From Chamaecyparis obtusa (Eukaryota; Streptophyta; Pinopsida; Cupressales; Cupressaceae): DNA of 64,000 nucleotides. The stretch spans positions 289,001 to 353,000 of the forward strand of contig BSBK01001119.1 in the NCBI GenBank assembly GCA_027943335.1, given 5' to 3'. The translations under genes were made by a program, and so were the position numbers. This document shows, in pieces, positions 22,540-33,425 of the stretch; position 1 is the first letter of the stretch; every line of letters starts with the position of its first letter. Below the pieces are notes generated by a model. The model was not told where the DNA came from. It worked only from the letters and a program-made list of their open reading frames with translations, and ran no database searches.

Positions 22540-25100
22540 ATGGAGGGTTACAGGTATCAGAAGTAGCTCGAGGAAGCCAATGACATCATTGCCTCTCTTG
22601 AAAATAGGCTGAGAAGATCCCTTGCCAAAAGAAAGGAGCTAGCTCTGCAATTGAGCAAGAGCAATGAAACAATTGATGAACTCTTTGGGCAAAGTGGATC
22701 AGATGAAGCTGAGGAGGCAGTCTTTGAGCTTATGGAGAGAAACCAAATCCTAACCGATCAGATCTCCAACCTAAAAAGAGAACATGAAGATAATGCCCTA
22801 AGAATGACTGAATTGATTGAGAAAAAGAGGAAAGTTGAAGATGAAAGAAACACTACAGTTAAGTCATTAACAACTTCTGAGAGAGCAAGAAAGTCCACAA
22901 TTGATGAATTTGTGGCAAGGTTAAAGGAATCAGGTGGTATGGCATCAGTTGATAGGAGATATCAACTAGCAAATGAAGAAGATAGAAGAAAAATAAAACA
23001 AGCAGTAGTTCACTATATTCACAAATTCAACCTATCTCCCACAAAACTTCATAAGGTTGTCCCTGACGATCTTCAAGTAATTATTGAAGCAAGATGGAAA
23101 GCTTCAATGGACAGAAAAAAAAAGAGCTAAGAATTTGAGCTCTACTTGAAGTTCAGAACCATCTCACTCTGGACGAGGCCACTCACCAAGCCGAACTGCA
23201 CAAGCAAAATTTCCTGATAAAGAGGAGGATCGGTTAGATGCTTGTCGGTGAAGTTGACAGAGTACGTGAAGAAGGTGTGGCAACATGGACTAAGCTTCTT
23301 CAAACCCAACAACAGGCAGAAGAAGCATGTCAAAGGACCACTGAGCCACCGGTCACTGATACCGGGAAAGGAAAAGGAATACTAGGAGCGGAAGCACCGG
23401 TTAAAGAAAGATTCCTACTAGTCCAGTCATCGTCGACATCACTGATGATAAAAGTAGTGATCAGGCTCGTCCAATAGTTCTTGTTTCTCCAGAAAAAGGT
23501 AAGGCTCGCACCATGACTGTTAATGATGTAGTAGATGAAGTCATGGATTTTGGAGAAGTAGATAATACGGCTAGATGGTATAGTGTGCTAGGAGAGGAAG
23601 ATAAACAGGCAATAATAATGGCTCTGGTGGAAACTTTCATGGATTACAACGAGACTCCAAGAGACTATAGGTCTAAGTTTCCCCTTAAACTAAACACAAG
23701 ATTAATGACAAAATGGAGAGCCGGTCTAAGCTCCAACACTACAATCTCTAAGGAGACATTGTCAGTGGCCAAACCTGGTCTTAATGAAGATATTGTCGAA
23801 CTTCTGTTAGAGGAAGCATCAATGAATCTAGAAACCAGAAATAGGGTTGCCAAAATAATAAATGGTTATGAGAACGAAGTCTATAAAGAGACTCTAGATT
23901 TCTAGCAACAATATGATTTTAGTGCTCTCAAGGCAACAGGTCCGCAAGATCAACCCAAACCAGCACTAGAACCACCGGTTCAATTCACTACTCTTAAAGA
24001 ACTCACCACCAGTGAACAAGTGAATCTAGAAGAGCAAGCTCTGCCAAAGGAACAAGTGCTAGGAGACAATATAGCTGTGGGTGAGCTACATACAACCGAA
24101 GAATAGCACACAGAGGAAGCCCCTCCAGCAGAGAAAATGGAACAGGAACAGGATGCACAACAGGAAACAGAGGTACCACCGGAAGGGGAAGTACAAAATG
24201 AGAAAGATAGACCAGTAGCAGAAGTCCTACCAGTAGAAGTGGCACAACCGAATGAGATGGATGTTCCAAGCTCGTCCTCATCCAAGAGGAAATTATCCTT
24301 TGCAGCAGACACAGAAGCCAAAAGGAGCAAGGCTACCGAGACTGTGGTTGACATCAGCAAAATGTCAACAAGGCAACTAAAGGAGTTGACTAAGCGGAAA
24401 CAGGACATGGTCCTCACCAATATTAAGAACATTTTGTGCAACTTTGTATGTGATGCTAACATTGATGAAGATGAACCTGTAATTGATCAGTTAGAGATAT
24501 TGGCACAAGCAATCGAAGAAGATGTCACCGATCCAGAAACGATTGCCATTGATCACTATGAACAGAAAAGAATAGAGATCCTTCATAAACAAGTCAAAGA
24601 AATAAAGGTGACAGTTACTACCAATGTAATAGTACTGCAACAACAATTGCAAGTTGTAGGAAGTCTGATGACAAGGACTTCAAATTTTGATACCTTTACA
24701 CAAGATCTCATTGAAAAGTCATCTAAGACTTCTGAAGACAAAAGCTTTGTCTTCCACATTTGATATAAAGAATAAATCTGCAACAGATTTCAGCAAAGAA
24801 ATGACAAGTCTAGCTCTCATTCTGAGAAAGACTTCTAAAGAAAAGACCAAGCGAATCAAAGATCTTATTGGATTTCAATTGTTTCTCGCCCCAACATTTG
24901 ATTTAATGCAACAAACAGCAACAGAGGCAGAGAATCTGATCACTGAACCGGACTACAAAATAGTAGAGGACATGGAGAATATCTTAGTCTCGCTGAAAGC
25001 AGCACTCAAAAATCTAGAACATGTTACCGGTCAATGGAATTTTTTTCTTCATTCAGCGAAGAAAATTTACAAGGATATCTTCACCAAGCTACAAATGTAA
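22540..25100 (+). pseudogene. Coiled-coil protein of element C (unknown family), broken
   Basis: An ORF of about 850 codons is inferred from ATG 22540 ('MEGYRYQK', stop at 22564) with frame changes near 23110, 23420 and 24700 and TAG stops near 23903 and 24103. The first 150 residues are heptad-rich (Glu/Lys/Leu), a coiled coil. A module of about 52 residues at 22951-23107 (contains 'YQLANEEDRRKIKQA' and 'EARWKASM') is repeated at 23567-23728 ('WYSVLGEEDKQAIIMALVE', 'TKWRAGL'). An acidic Pro/Glu linker with a basic 'SSSSKRKLSF' segment (about 24273-24302) precedes a helical C-terminus. I do not recognise the family. It stands in the place of gag-pol, so a particle or RNA-binding role is possible, but that is inference. 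Confidence 0.65.
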
Positions 25101-25382
25101 AATAATAAGTAAAGCAAAACCCTTTGTCTTATGGAGGCAAAAAAAGGGGAAGAAGAAGACATCAAAAGACATCAGAGAAGGGTCAGAAGGTCAAAGATCA
25201 GAAAATAAAGAAAGTAGATTCAGCTACAGGACAGAACAGCTAAAGCACTAGAATAGGGGAAGTCTGCAAACAGAAGAGCTGAAGTATACAGTTCAGGGAA
25301 GGACAGTGAAGGAGTCAACAGGTGGAAGTCACTATGATGAGAAAGTGATGGTGTGCGGAAAGTGATGTTTTGCCACCAATGC

Positions 25383-25395
25383 CAAAGGGGAAGAT
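25383..25395 (+). other. Polypurine tract of element C
   Basis: 'caaaggggaagat' directly before the 3' LTR. Confidence 0.7.
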
Positions 25396-26341
25396 TGTTA
25401 GCATACTTAAGATTGTCATTGGATTAGTGTAAAGAAAACATCAATCCCACCAGTAAACCGGCAGACCACTCATACTCGTAAATAAGCACCGGTAGACCAG
25501 ACAAAGTATAGGTACCAGTAGACCAAGTAGAAAAGGATATGAACCGGGTATAAGAGTCATTATATGGACAACCAGGTATAATATTGATACCGGTCAACAA
25601 AATGTCAATCCGCACCGATGTATGCGGAGCTGTTTAAGTTAAAACTGGAATATGCGGAGCATCCACCGTTTAGAACTGGAGTTAGCTTTTTAACAGGAGT
25701 TAGTGTTCTTTCTACGCAGATGTTTCAAGGATATAGGACACAAAACTAGAGTTGTTGAATATACAGAGCAGAAGAGAGATATCTTTTGAGAGAAGCTACG
25801 GTCACAGAGGTGAAAGGAAGAAAGGATCAACAGCCAGGAAGAATAGGAAGATCAACAGGTATGATCTAATCAGACAAAGAGTGTCAATGAAGATCATTGC
25901 TCTTATATTGTGAAAGCATATTCAAATTCCTCTATCAGGGTGAACCCTAATAGATTTTTTGTATAAATCCTTTAACCGGGTAGCATTTTTATTGATGTTG
26001 AAAGTCCTTTAACAAGGCAACTCCTAACAGAGTCAAGATCTTAACCGATCTTCTACCAAATCCCTTTACTGGGTAACACTCTTGCAAGTGCTTTGTAAGC
26101 TCTTAACAGGGCATCTTTATTACTGCAGTAGTGAAGTTGTGAGCTCTGTCTCACCGTGGTTTTTTCCTTCTAGCCGAGGGTTTCTACGTAAAATGATGTG
26201 TTGATCTGAGTATTTCTATTTCTATTTATGAATGGTTATTTACATTCTGTTTATTCTGAAAGAATCTGATGCAAGGTTTAAATTGCAGTAGAAATAGTAT
26301 TTACTGATTCACCCCATCTCAATAACCGGTTCAGAATAACA
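25396..26341 (+). repeat. 3' LTR of element C
   Basis: Copy of 21530-22481 with scattered substitutions. The C-run near its end is shortened ('ttcaccccatctcaataacc' against the longer run in the 5' LTR). Confidence 0.9.
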
Positions 26342-27198
26342 GATTGAGGTTGGAGCTCTGGTTTTAAGGGTTCGCAGCATATTTACTCTTCAAGAATGAA
26401 AACTCTTGAAGAATCCAAGCTGGACGTACCCCCAACATGCCTGTAGTTTGTGTAATCATTGTTATATCAGCTGAAAAGAACATTTGGGCATTGATTTTCT
26501 TGAGAGGTTATTGTATTTGTTTGGAAAAGAAGCATAATTCCTTATTAGATTTGCTAATCAGAACTCTGGCAGCAGATCAGACTCTTCTAGGCATTGAGGT
26601 CAAGGTCATACAGCCCCAGGATAGAGTAGACGACTTCGAGGGGAAAGAAATGTTGTAGCAGCAGTTCGATTTGGTTGAAACATTCCAAAATTGCAGATCG
26701 GTTGATTTTGTCAGGATTACAATTAATTTGTGAACGTCCAGCATTGCTGTACAGCTCCAGGCAGTGATGTCATCCATCCAGGCTAGGGTTTGTTTACAGT
26801 TTTCATTCATATCAGCCAAGTACATTCAGTGTTGAAGATCTCAGTGGGATGGCTAACATTGTTTCAGAATTGATTGAGGATTTGTTACACTTGATTGCTA
26901 GATCTTTCCCTGCTGTCCATACAGCCTGGTACACCTCTGCCATTTCAGATTTGAATTCAATAATTAAAAATTCATAATAGCTATTATATTCATTTGCATT
27001 GTTCTTTAATTTCATTTCGCAATTAGGCTATTTCCTATTTTTGCAATTCATCCAAAACAGACAAATCAAAAAAACACAAAAAGAAATCAGAAAATTGAAA
27101 ACTCAAAAAAAAAGACTTTTTTCATCATATGCTGGTCAAAGTCAAAAATCCAAACACAATCAGCTATTGGCCATCGAATTCCTATTAGGGATCTTTCA
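26342..27198 (+). repeat. 3' LTR of element A, second part
   Basis: Continues the A LTR from 'gattgaggttgg' (compare 8030) to 'atctttca' (compare 8882), followed by the A target duplication ttttg. Confidence 0.9.
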
Positions 27199-27203
27199 TT
27201 TTG

Positions 27204-28180
27204 TAATAGCAAAAAGGGTTACACTAGTTGCCAAGCACATATAGATAGAAATATCAAATAAGTCTCAAAGCATCCTAGGAATTTCCCCCAAAACAAACTT
27301 TAAGCATTTTTTCTTTCACATTTAATTGAGAATGTCTGAAATTTCTATTTACATCAAATTCATTTTTAAAATAGTTTCTAACACCTAAAAAACTAATTCC
27401 AGTGGTTAACTTCCTAGCAATGAATGAGAAAAAGTAACTTTTGAAATAACCAGAAATGAAACATTGAAATTCCACCCAATTTCCAAAACAATCAGCAATG
27501 AAAACCAAGAGTAATACAAAATCAAGAAGCATAGTAAAGTTTTCAAATGAATAAATCTACTGAATAACAGGAATGTAGTGAATGACATGTCATGGGAAGA
27601 TGAAGCAGTGATTCCACACTCCTCTCCAACTGCCAACTTGAGAATTATAGGGAGAGATAGGAAATGGATAAAACTCAAATCTCTCACAAAGGAAGGCGAA
27701 GCCATAAAAAAATGTCTAGACATTCCAGCATAAAAGAACAATTGGAAATTGAGTATGACTCGGTCCCTAAAGGAAAATGCATTCAACTATCACATCACCT
27801 AGGTAAAGTAAGGAAAAAAAAAGGGGCAAGATATATTCATCCGAATATTGAAAAACACTCATATTTTTCTAAATTCAGCCAAGGGAAAAGTATGAGACTC
27901 TATTTCCTTTTCATGATTATTTGGATCAAACTCCTAAAATACACTCATATGCAATCGATCTATGCGTACCATACTTTAAACCTCGGTCTTTCAGATGGCA
28001 AAACACAACATCATCCGGAAGACGCCAGCCCAATGAACAAACATCCAAAATATTCATAAAAGAAAAATTACTTGCTTTACTTTTGGAACCATATTTTATG
28101 AATCCTAAAGCAGTGTACCAAAAGTTTTTGGCAAATAGGATTTGCGGTGAAAGTCCATTGGTTGACATATTAGTAACTAG
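27204..28180 (+). other. Unassigned stretch between elements A and E
   Basis: The first part should be the continuation of the probable 3' LTR of copia G. From about 27560 the sequence has a more coding-like composition. One frame is open for over 100 codons up to the E LTR (about 27860-28180: 'DYLDQTPKIHSYAIDLC', 'LLALLLEPYFMNPKAVYQKF'). A different frame is open at 27664-28059. I recognise neither, and neither continues past 28180 except into LTR sequence. It may be a piece of another decayed retroelement. Confidence 0.4.
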
Positions 28181-29756
28181 TGCAGGAGCACCTAAGGGTC
28201 CAGATGGATCAATAATGCCATTGAGGCAAGGACATGGTGTACATGGTCAAATCGGACCAAAAATGATGAGATAAAGCCTTTGAGGCTCATATTGTAATAG
28301 TTAGGGATATTACGCCAATAAGTCCTAATTGGCACAATAAGGGTCATGGGACCTAAAAATTGAAATTAATGTATTTTTGGGCATGGGAGATAGGATTTAG
28401 GTGGTTTTAATCATGATTGAATTGTTCAAGGCAAATGAAAGCCTTTTTAGTTGCTAGAAAGGGATAAACACAAAAAGGAGGGAAAATACCAAATTTGAAT
28501 TTAAAATGTAACGGCTAGTTGGCCAAAATGGGATTTTGAATAAGTTTTGATTAATTAATGGTTAGGTTTTGGTTGGAACGGTTTGGAAAGGTCAGAGTCA
28601 AGTTAAATACTCTCCTTCATGCCAAGTTGTGTTTGGTTGATGGGAAAAGACATTGACATTGTATGGGCAGCCATTCATGAATAAAGAAATTCAGTTTTTG
28701 GTCTACAAATTTGTTCAAATCTGAAGCATACTACTGTCTTTCCTTTTGCATTTAGATTGGAATCCTCTGTACTGTGTTAGAGCAGAGCTTTGAGAAGTTT
28801 TTAAAGTTGAATTGAAGGTTCTATCAATCCATTTGATTCCCAAATTTGTGACTGTCCTGTAGACTGCCATTTTCACAGGTTTTATTGAAGTTTGAGGGTC
28901 CATTATGGTTTCATGACCCATTCCACTTTTTGTTTCCATTGTAGCTTGTGGAATGGGTCCTATATACTATAAAATATGTGTTACTAACCTTATGTGTGCA
29001 GGGGAAGATTGATTGAAGGGTGATCACCCATAGTTGGAGTTACACGCATTGGGAGCATGATTGTGAGGGAGCAGTTATAGGTCTGAGTGTTTTGGCTGAA
29101 TAAGGACCACATATTATGATGGATTACATCAAGGTATGTTGAAGACATGGTGTTGGGTCCATTGGTTGATCCTGGAAGAGTTTGGAAGGCCTAGATCTAG
29201 GAAGCCCTAATTTTATGCGTCGTGAAAGGAGGGTTTGGTGGCTGGACGTGAAGATGAATGTGGCAAGTCTTGTAACCTTGAAAATCCTTGGTTTGGTATC
29301 CTAACTCAAGGCTGTTCCAAGGTCTGAGGTCTTGAGGAGTTATATTTTTGGTAGTTCCTTTGTAAAACTGGGATAATTGGGGCTCTTTGGAATAGTGAAG
29401 GGTACTGTTTGGATAGTTGGTCCAAAGGAGTTATATCTGACTCTGAGGTATCTAACAGTGCTCCCAAAAGGGTATCCTGATATGTAGTTTATTTCGTTGG
29501 TGTTTCGGGAGAGTTTGGAGAAAAGCTTAAAATACCTGTTTTGCAGGGCTACTAGGATTAGGCATAGTTGCTGCCTGGTTGGGTGCTTGGTGTTTGACCT
29601 GTTGAAAGGGTGAGTATAAACCATTGTGTCTTGGTGATTGGGACATGTTAAGACATCTGAAGGTGTTAGAATGAGTCTTTGGGTGTGGGGACCAATGAGG
29701 AGTGATTTGTGAGTATTTTTGTGAAGGAAGAAGTCAAGCAGGTGTTGGGGTTTGAA
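28181..29756 (+). repeat. 5' LTR of element E, first part
   Basis: Collinear with 38007-39590. Interrupted after 'gtttgaa' by element D. The long GT-rich non-coding body has no gene. Confidence 0.88.
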
Positions 29757-30398
29757 TGTTAGGAATAAGGTGTCTCAACCTTGGATAATTCCTATTCTTA
29801 TTATTTCTTTTGTAAAATGTATTTCTTGCAAATAATGTTGATGTGTCGGCATCTTGAATTGTGTGTAAGGAGATCATGGCTAAAACGGTTATGACGGATT
29901 CCTATGACACGTAAGAGCTATGTTAGGAAGATTCAATGACAAGTGAAGACATGTGGCAACTGATAAATTTGAGTACTTTATATAAGTTATCTTTGGGAGT
30001 AGCCCTAAAAAGTGAAGCGCATGATATAAGTTTTTTTTGGGTTGCGAAGAGGAGTGATGTGAGTGTATGGTTGGAATGTTTTTTATGCTGCCGTGATTTG
30101 TCTTCAAGGTTTTGGAAATCTTCTGAAAGAACTTGCATTGCAAGTGTATTGTAAGCTGTAATAGTTTTGATCAATACATTGTGTAGGTTTTGGAGTGCTA
30201 GGGTTTTTACCAAAAAGGTTTCCCCAGGGTATATCATTTTGTCATTCTCTATTTTTTCTGTATGCATGGTATGTGGTTGCAATATCTTTGTTAAAGTAGT
30301 TAACGAATCTGAAATTGTAAGGATTTATAAGAATTTGCACAATACTCTCCTATAGAGATTAGCGTAGGAAGCTGTTTCCGCACCTGAGTTTCCTTACA
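29757..30398 (+). repeat. 5' LTR of element D
   Basis: Starts 'tgttaggaataagg' and ends 'gtttccttaca'. Collinear with 33426-34149 apart from a segment of about 90 bases present only in the 3' copy. Confidence 0.93.
29978..29989 (+). promoter_or_regulatory. Candidate TATA box in the D 5' LTR
   Basis: 'tttatataagtt' follows 'gagtac' and is the best TATA match in this LTR, placed as a U3 promoter would be. In the 3' LTR the same place holds a GC-rich insertion instead, so only the 5' copy keeps it. Confidence 0.5.
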
Positions 30399-30400
30399 AG

Positions 30401-30412
30401 TGGTATCAGAGC
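30401..30412 (+). other. Primer binding site of element D
   Basis: 'tggtatcagagc', an exact initiator-tRNA-Met primer site two bases after the LTR. Confidence 0.92.
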
Positions 30413-30518
30413 TTGATCAACTTTTGATCCTAGTTGTTGGGTAGGGTTTTTTTGAGCTGATCTCAAGTTTGAGTGGGAGTTTTTTGCAGAGCATTCTGAA
30501 TCTTATTTGCAGATTGAG

Positions 30519-31850
30519 ATGGCAAGTTCATCATATGGAAGAATGGAGGTGGAGAAATTTAATGCCACTAATTTCGAGTTGTGGAAACTCAAGATGGAAG
30601 ACATGTTGGAAGATCGTGACCTATGGGAAGCGACTTCAAGTGCTACAAGACCAACAACTATAGCTCAAGCAGATTGGGATATCAAAGACCGTAAAGCTAA
30701 GGGTCTCATAAGACTCTGTTTAACCGATGCAGTTCTTCTGAATGTTCTAGATGAGAAAACCGCAAATAGTTTGTGGGAAAGACTTGCGGTCGTGTATCAG
30801 GCCAAATCTCTGGTGAACAAGTTGTTCCTGAGAAAGAAGTTGTACTCTCTGCGAATGGAGGAAGGTGGATCCTTAACGGATCATTTAAATGCATTTAATC
30901 TGCTGGCTACACAGTTGACATCAGCTGGTGTCAAGTTAGAGGAGGAGGATCGTTGCTACACACTTTTGTGTTCTTTACCGGATTCATGGGACCATCTTGT
31001 GATGGCTCTCGGAAGCACTTTAGTCACCTTCAAAATGGATGATGTGGTGTCTTCACTGCTATCAGAGGAGATGCGGAGAAAGGGTTCCGTTTCGGAAAAA
31101 GAAGCCCTTGCTGTTCGTGGGAGATCCACTAAAAAAGGGAAGAAAAATGACAATAAGTCTGACAATAAGGGTAGATCCAAATCCCGTGGGAAGTCAAAGA
31201 CTTCCAATAAGTCCAAGGCAAAATGTTGGAACTGTGATAAATCTAGGCACTTCCGTAAAGACTACAAAGAGCCGAAGAAGAAGAAGAAAGGTTCAGATTC
31301 AGCTTCAGAAAGATCTCAAGAAGATGGCGATGCATTCATCACAGCTTTGGCAGCCCATGCATCTGATGATGTGTGGTTGGTTGACTCGGGTGCATCTTTT
31401 CACATGACCTCTCATCGAAACTGGTTCTCAAAATATGAAGAGTTTGATGGTGGAAAGGTGTACTTAGGTGATGATTCTCACCTAAAGATAGTTGGACGCG
31501 GAAGGGTCACTATCAAATTTCCTAATGGACGAGTAAAGGGAATCAACGGAGTTATGCACATTTCGAGTTTGGCACGAAACCTATTATCTGTAAGTATGCT
31601 GAATGATGTAGGTGTGCAAGTTGTTTTCTCGAAAGAAGGATGCAAGATGATGAAAGGATCAATAGTGCTTGCAAGGGGTACTAAAGGAGGTACCTTATTT
31701 CAGCTAGATGCATGTATTCCTCTATGTAATAGTTCTTCATCCTCACCATCTGAACAAGCAGTGAAGAAGTCTGTGGCTATTGGTTCCGATGGTAGTGCAA
31801 ACACTTTGGAAGGTAAGCTTCCTGCAGAAAAGACAATGTTGTTGCATTGA
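30519..31850 (+). CDS. Ty1/copia Gag-protease polyprotein of element D (truncated)
   Basis: The start chosen is ATG 30519 ('MASSSYGRMEVEKF'), where copia gag homology begins; an in-frame ATG lies 12 bases upstream. The order is: UBN2-type gag ('NATNFELWKLKMEDML', 'LYSLRMEEGGSLTDHLNAF', 'LLCSLPDSWDHLV'), a basic linker, a zinc knuckle at about 31222-31263 ('CWNCDKSRHFRKDY', last Cys replaced by Tyr), and protease ('WLVDSGASFHM', D-S-G, about 31375-31407). It continues to 'RNLLSVSMLND' and 'GTLFQLDACIPLC', which normally leads into the pre-integrase H-H-C-C domain, but ends at a TGA (31848) created at a deletion junction. It is otherwise fully open. Gag would form the particle; the altered knuckle probably weakens RNA binding. 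Confidence 0.88.
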   Translation: MASSSYGRMEVEKFNATNFELWKLKMEDMLEDRDLWEATSSATRPTTIAQADWDIKDRKAKGLIRLCLTDAVLLNVLDEKTANSLWERLAVVYQAKSLVNKLFLRKKLYSLRMEEGGSLTDHLNAFNLLATQLTSAGVKLEEEDRCYTLLCSLPDSWDHLVMALGSTLVTFKMDDVVSSLLSEEMRRKGSVSEKEALAVRGRSTKKGKKNDNKSDNKGRSKSRGKSKTSNKSKAKCWNCDKSRHFRKDYKEPKKKKKGSDSASERSQEDGDAFITALAAHASDDVWLVDSGASFHMTSHRNWFSKYEEFDGGKVYLGDDSHLKIVGRGRVTIKFPNGRVKGINGVMHISSLARNLLSVSMLNDVGVQVVFSKEGCKMMKGSIVLARGTKGGTLFQLDACIPLCNSSSSSPSEQAVKKSVAIGSDGSANTLEGKLPAEKTMLLH

Positions 31851-31852
31851 GG

Positions 31853-33375
31853 CTATGGATGATGAGATGGCTTCATTGGAGAAAAACAAAACTTGGGACC
31901 TTGTACCTTTGCCTAAAGGGAGAAAATCTGTTGGCTGTAAATGGGTGTTCAAGAAGAAATTCTGTGCAGATGGCAGTGTTGAAAGGTACAAAGCTAGATT
32001 GGTTGCAAAGGGGTATTCACAGGTAGAGGCAATAGATTATGGTGAAATATTCTCTCCTGTTGCAAAGTTGACATCCATTAGATTTTTGTTATCTCTTGCT
32101 GCATCATATGATTTAGAGATAGAACAGATGGATGTGAAGACAGCTTTCCTTCATGGTGATTTGGAGGAAGAGATTTATATGTCACAGCCTGAGCACTACA
32201 TTGTTAAAGGTAAAGAATCCTTAGTTTGCAGATTAAAGAAATCTCTATATGGTTTGAAGCAATCTCCTAAAATGTGGTACCTTAAGTTTGATGCCTTTGT
32301 GTTGTCAATTGGATTTGTAAGATCAAAATCAGATCATTGTGTTTATTTCAGAGTTGAAAATGATCGCCTTCTTATTGTTGCATTATATGTTGATGATATG
32401 TTACTGTTTGGGAAGGGTAAGGGTATGATTTCTGATTTTAAATCTCAGTTGTCAGCACAATTTGAGATGAAAGATCTTGGGGCAGCTAGGTACATCTTGG
32501 GTATGGAAATCAGTAGAGACAGGTCTAACAGAAAACTTTGGTTGAGTCAGAGTAAGTATGTGAAGTCTGTGTTGGACAGGTTCAGCATGGCAGATTGTAG
32601 ACCACTATGTGTTCCTATTTCTATGGGAACAAAGTTATCTGTAGATGATTGTCCAAAATCTCCTAGTGAGGTGGAGGACATGAGTAGAGTACCTTATGCT
32701 AGTGCAGTTGGCAGTCTTATGTATGCTATGGTCTGTACTAGACCAAACATTGCCGAAGCAGTGGGAGTCCTGAGTCGGTTTATGGCTAACCCTGGACGGG
32801 TACATTGGGATGCAGTTAAGCGAGTATTCAGATATTTGAGAGGTACATCAAATTACTCCATATGTTATCATGGTAACTCTTCTGGATCTCTGCATTCAGT
32901 TTGTATTCGTGGGTTTGTGGATTCAGATTGGGCAGGTGATATTGACAGCAGGAGATCCACCAGTGCTTATGTGTTCACTATGTTTGGTGGTGTCATTAGT
33001 TGGATGAGTAAGCGACAACCTGTGGTTGCTTTGTCCACTACAGAAGCTAAGTACATGGCTGCTACTCATGCTTGTAAAGAAATCATTTGGCTTAGAAGAT
33101 TGTGTTCTGATGTTGGTGTTGATGCAGAACAGATTACTATTTGGTGTGACAGTCAGAGTGCTATTTGCCTTGCAAAGAATCCAACTTTCCATGCCAGAAC
33201 GAAGCACATTGATGTCCAGTTTCACTTTGTGAGAGATATGGTGGAAGATGGAAAGGTAAATTTGGGGAAGGTAGATACTGTGAAGAATGTTGCAGATGCA
33301 TTAACGAAACCAGTGGGCACTAAGAAGTTCAGATGGTGTTCGGAGTCTATGGGCCTTTTGGCCTATAGCGGTTAG
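31853..33375 (+). CDS. Ty1/copia reverse transcriptase-RNase H of element D
   Basis: An open frame of about 507 codons, beginning right at the deletion junction with 'EAMDDEMASLEKNKTWDLV'. RT motifs in order: 'GCKWVFKKK', 'YKARLVAKGYSQ', 'QMDVKTAFLHGDLEEEIYM', 'KKSLYGLKQSPKMWY', catalytic 'LYVDDM' (about 32386-32403) and 'LGAARYILGMEISRDR'. RNase H: 'DSDWAGDIDSRRSTSAY', 'VALSTTEAKYMAA', 'CDSQSAICLAKNP', 'RTKHIDVQFHFVRDMVEDG'. It ends 'FRWCSESMGLLAYSG' just before the purine tract. It lies in a different frame from gag-protease, and the first ATG (31780) lies in the gag region. All catalytic positions I can check are present, so only the fusion to gag and the integrase are lost. Confidence 0.9.
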
Positions 33376-33412
33376 TTCCTGTTATGTTCCTATTGCTCTT
33401 ACAAGGTGTTCG

Positions 33413-33425
33413 ACAAGTGGGAGAA
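33413..33425 (+). other. Polypurine tract of element D
   Basis: 'acaagtgggagaa' directly before the 3' LTR, the usual copia position. Confidence 0.75.

Larger units (their letters stand above)
21530..26341 (+). mobile_element. LTR element C without pol, nested in the 3' LTR of A
   Basis: Two LTRs of 952 and 946 bases (21530-22481; 25396-26341) begin 'tgttagcatac' and end 'agaataaca'. They are flanked by cattg (21525-21529) and gattg (26342-26346), one mismatch, and the uninterrupted A LTR at 8020-8040 confirms the junction. There is an exact primer site (22484-22495) and a purine tract before the 3' LTR. The 2.9-kb interior encodes one decayed coiled-coil protein of unknown type and shows no protease, RT, RNase H or integrase motif. 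It must have moved using proteins supplied in trans. Confidence 0.9.
7189..27198 (+). mobile_element. Ty3/gypsy chromovirus-type retrotransposon A, with B and C nested inside
   Basis: Its two LTRs (7189-8882; 20817-21529 plus 26342-27198) are flanked by a perfect 5-base target duplication ttttg (7184-7188 and 27199-27203). Between them lie a primer site (8884-8895), gag, protease, RT, RNase H, integrase and a C-terminal chromodomain-like region, all decayed. Removing B (9318-16460) and C (21530-26341) with their target duplications leaves about 8 kb, a normal gypsy length. It inserted into the probable 3' LTR of copia element G. Confidence 0.9.

Noticed and set aside
23980..24462. 160-codon minus-strand ORF rich in Ser and Cys
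   Set aside because: It is the shadow of the acidic linker frame of element C on the plus strand.
27590..27640. Plus-strand reading 'SWEDEAV' resembling the W-E-D-E block of the next MLH1 exon
   Set aside because: It is on the opposite strand to MLH1, and the following residues do not match.
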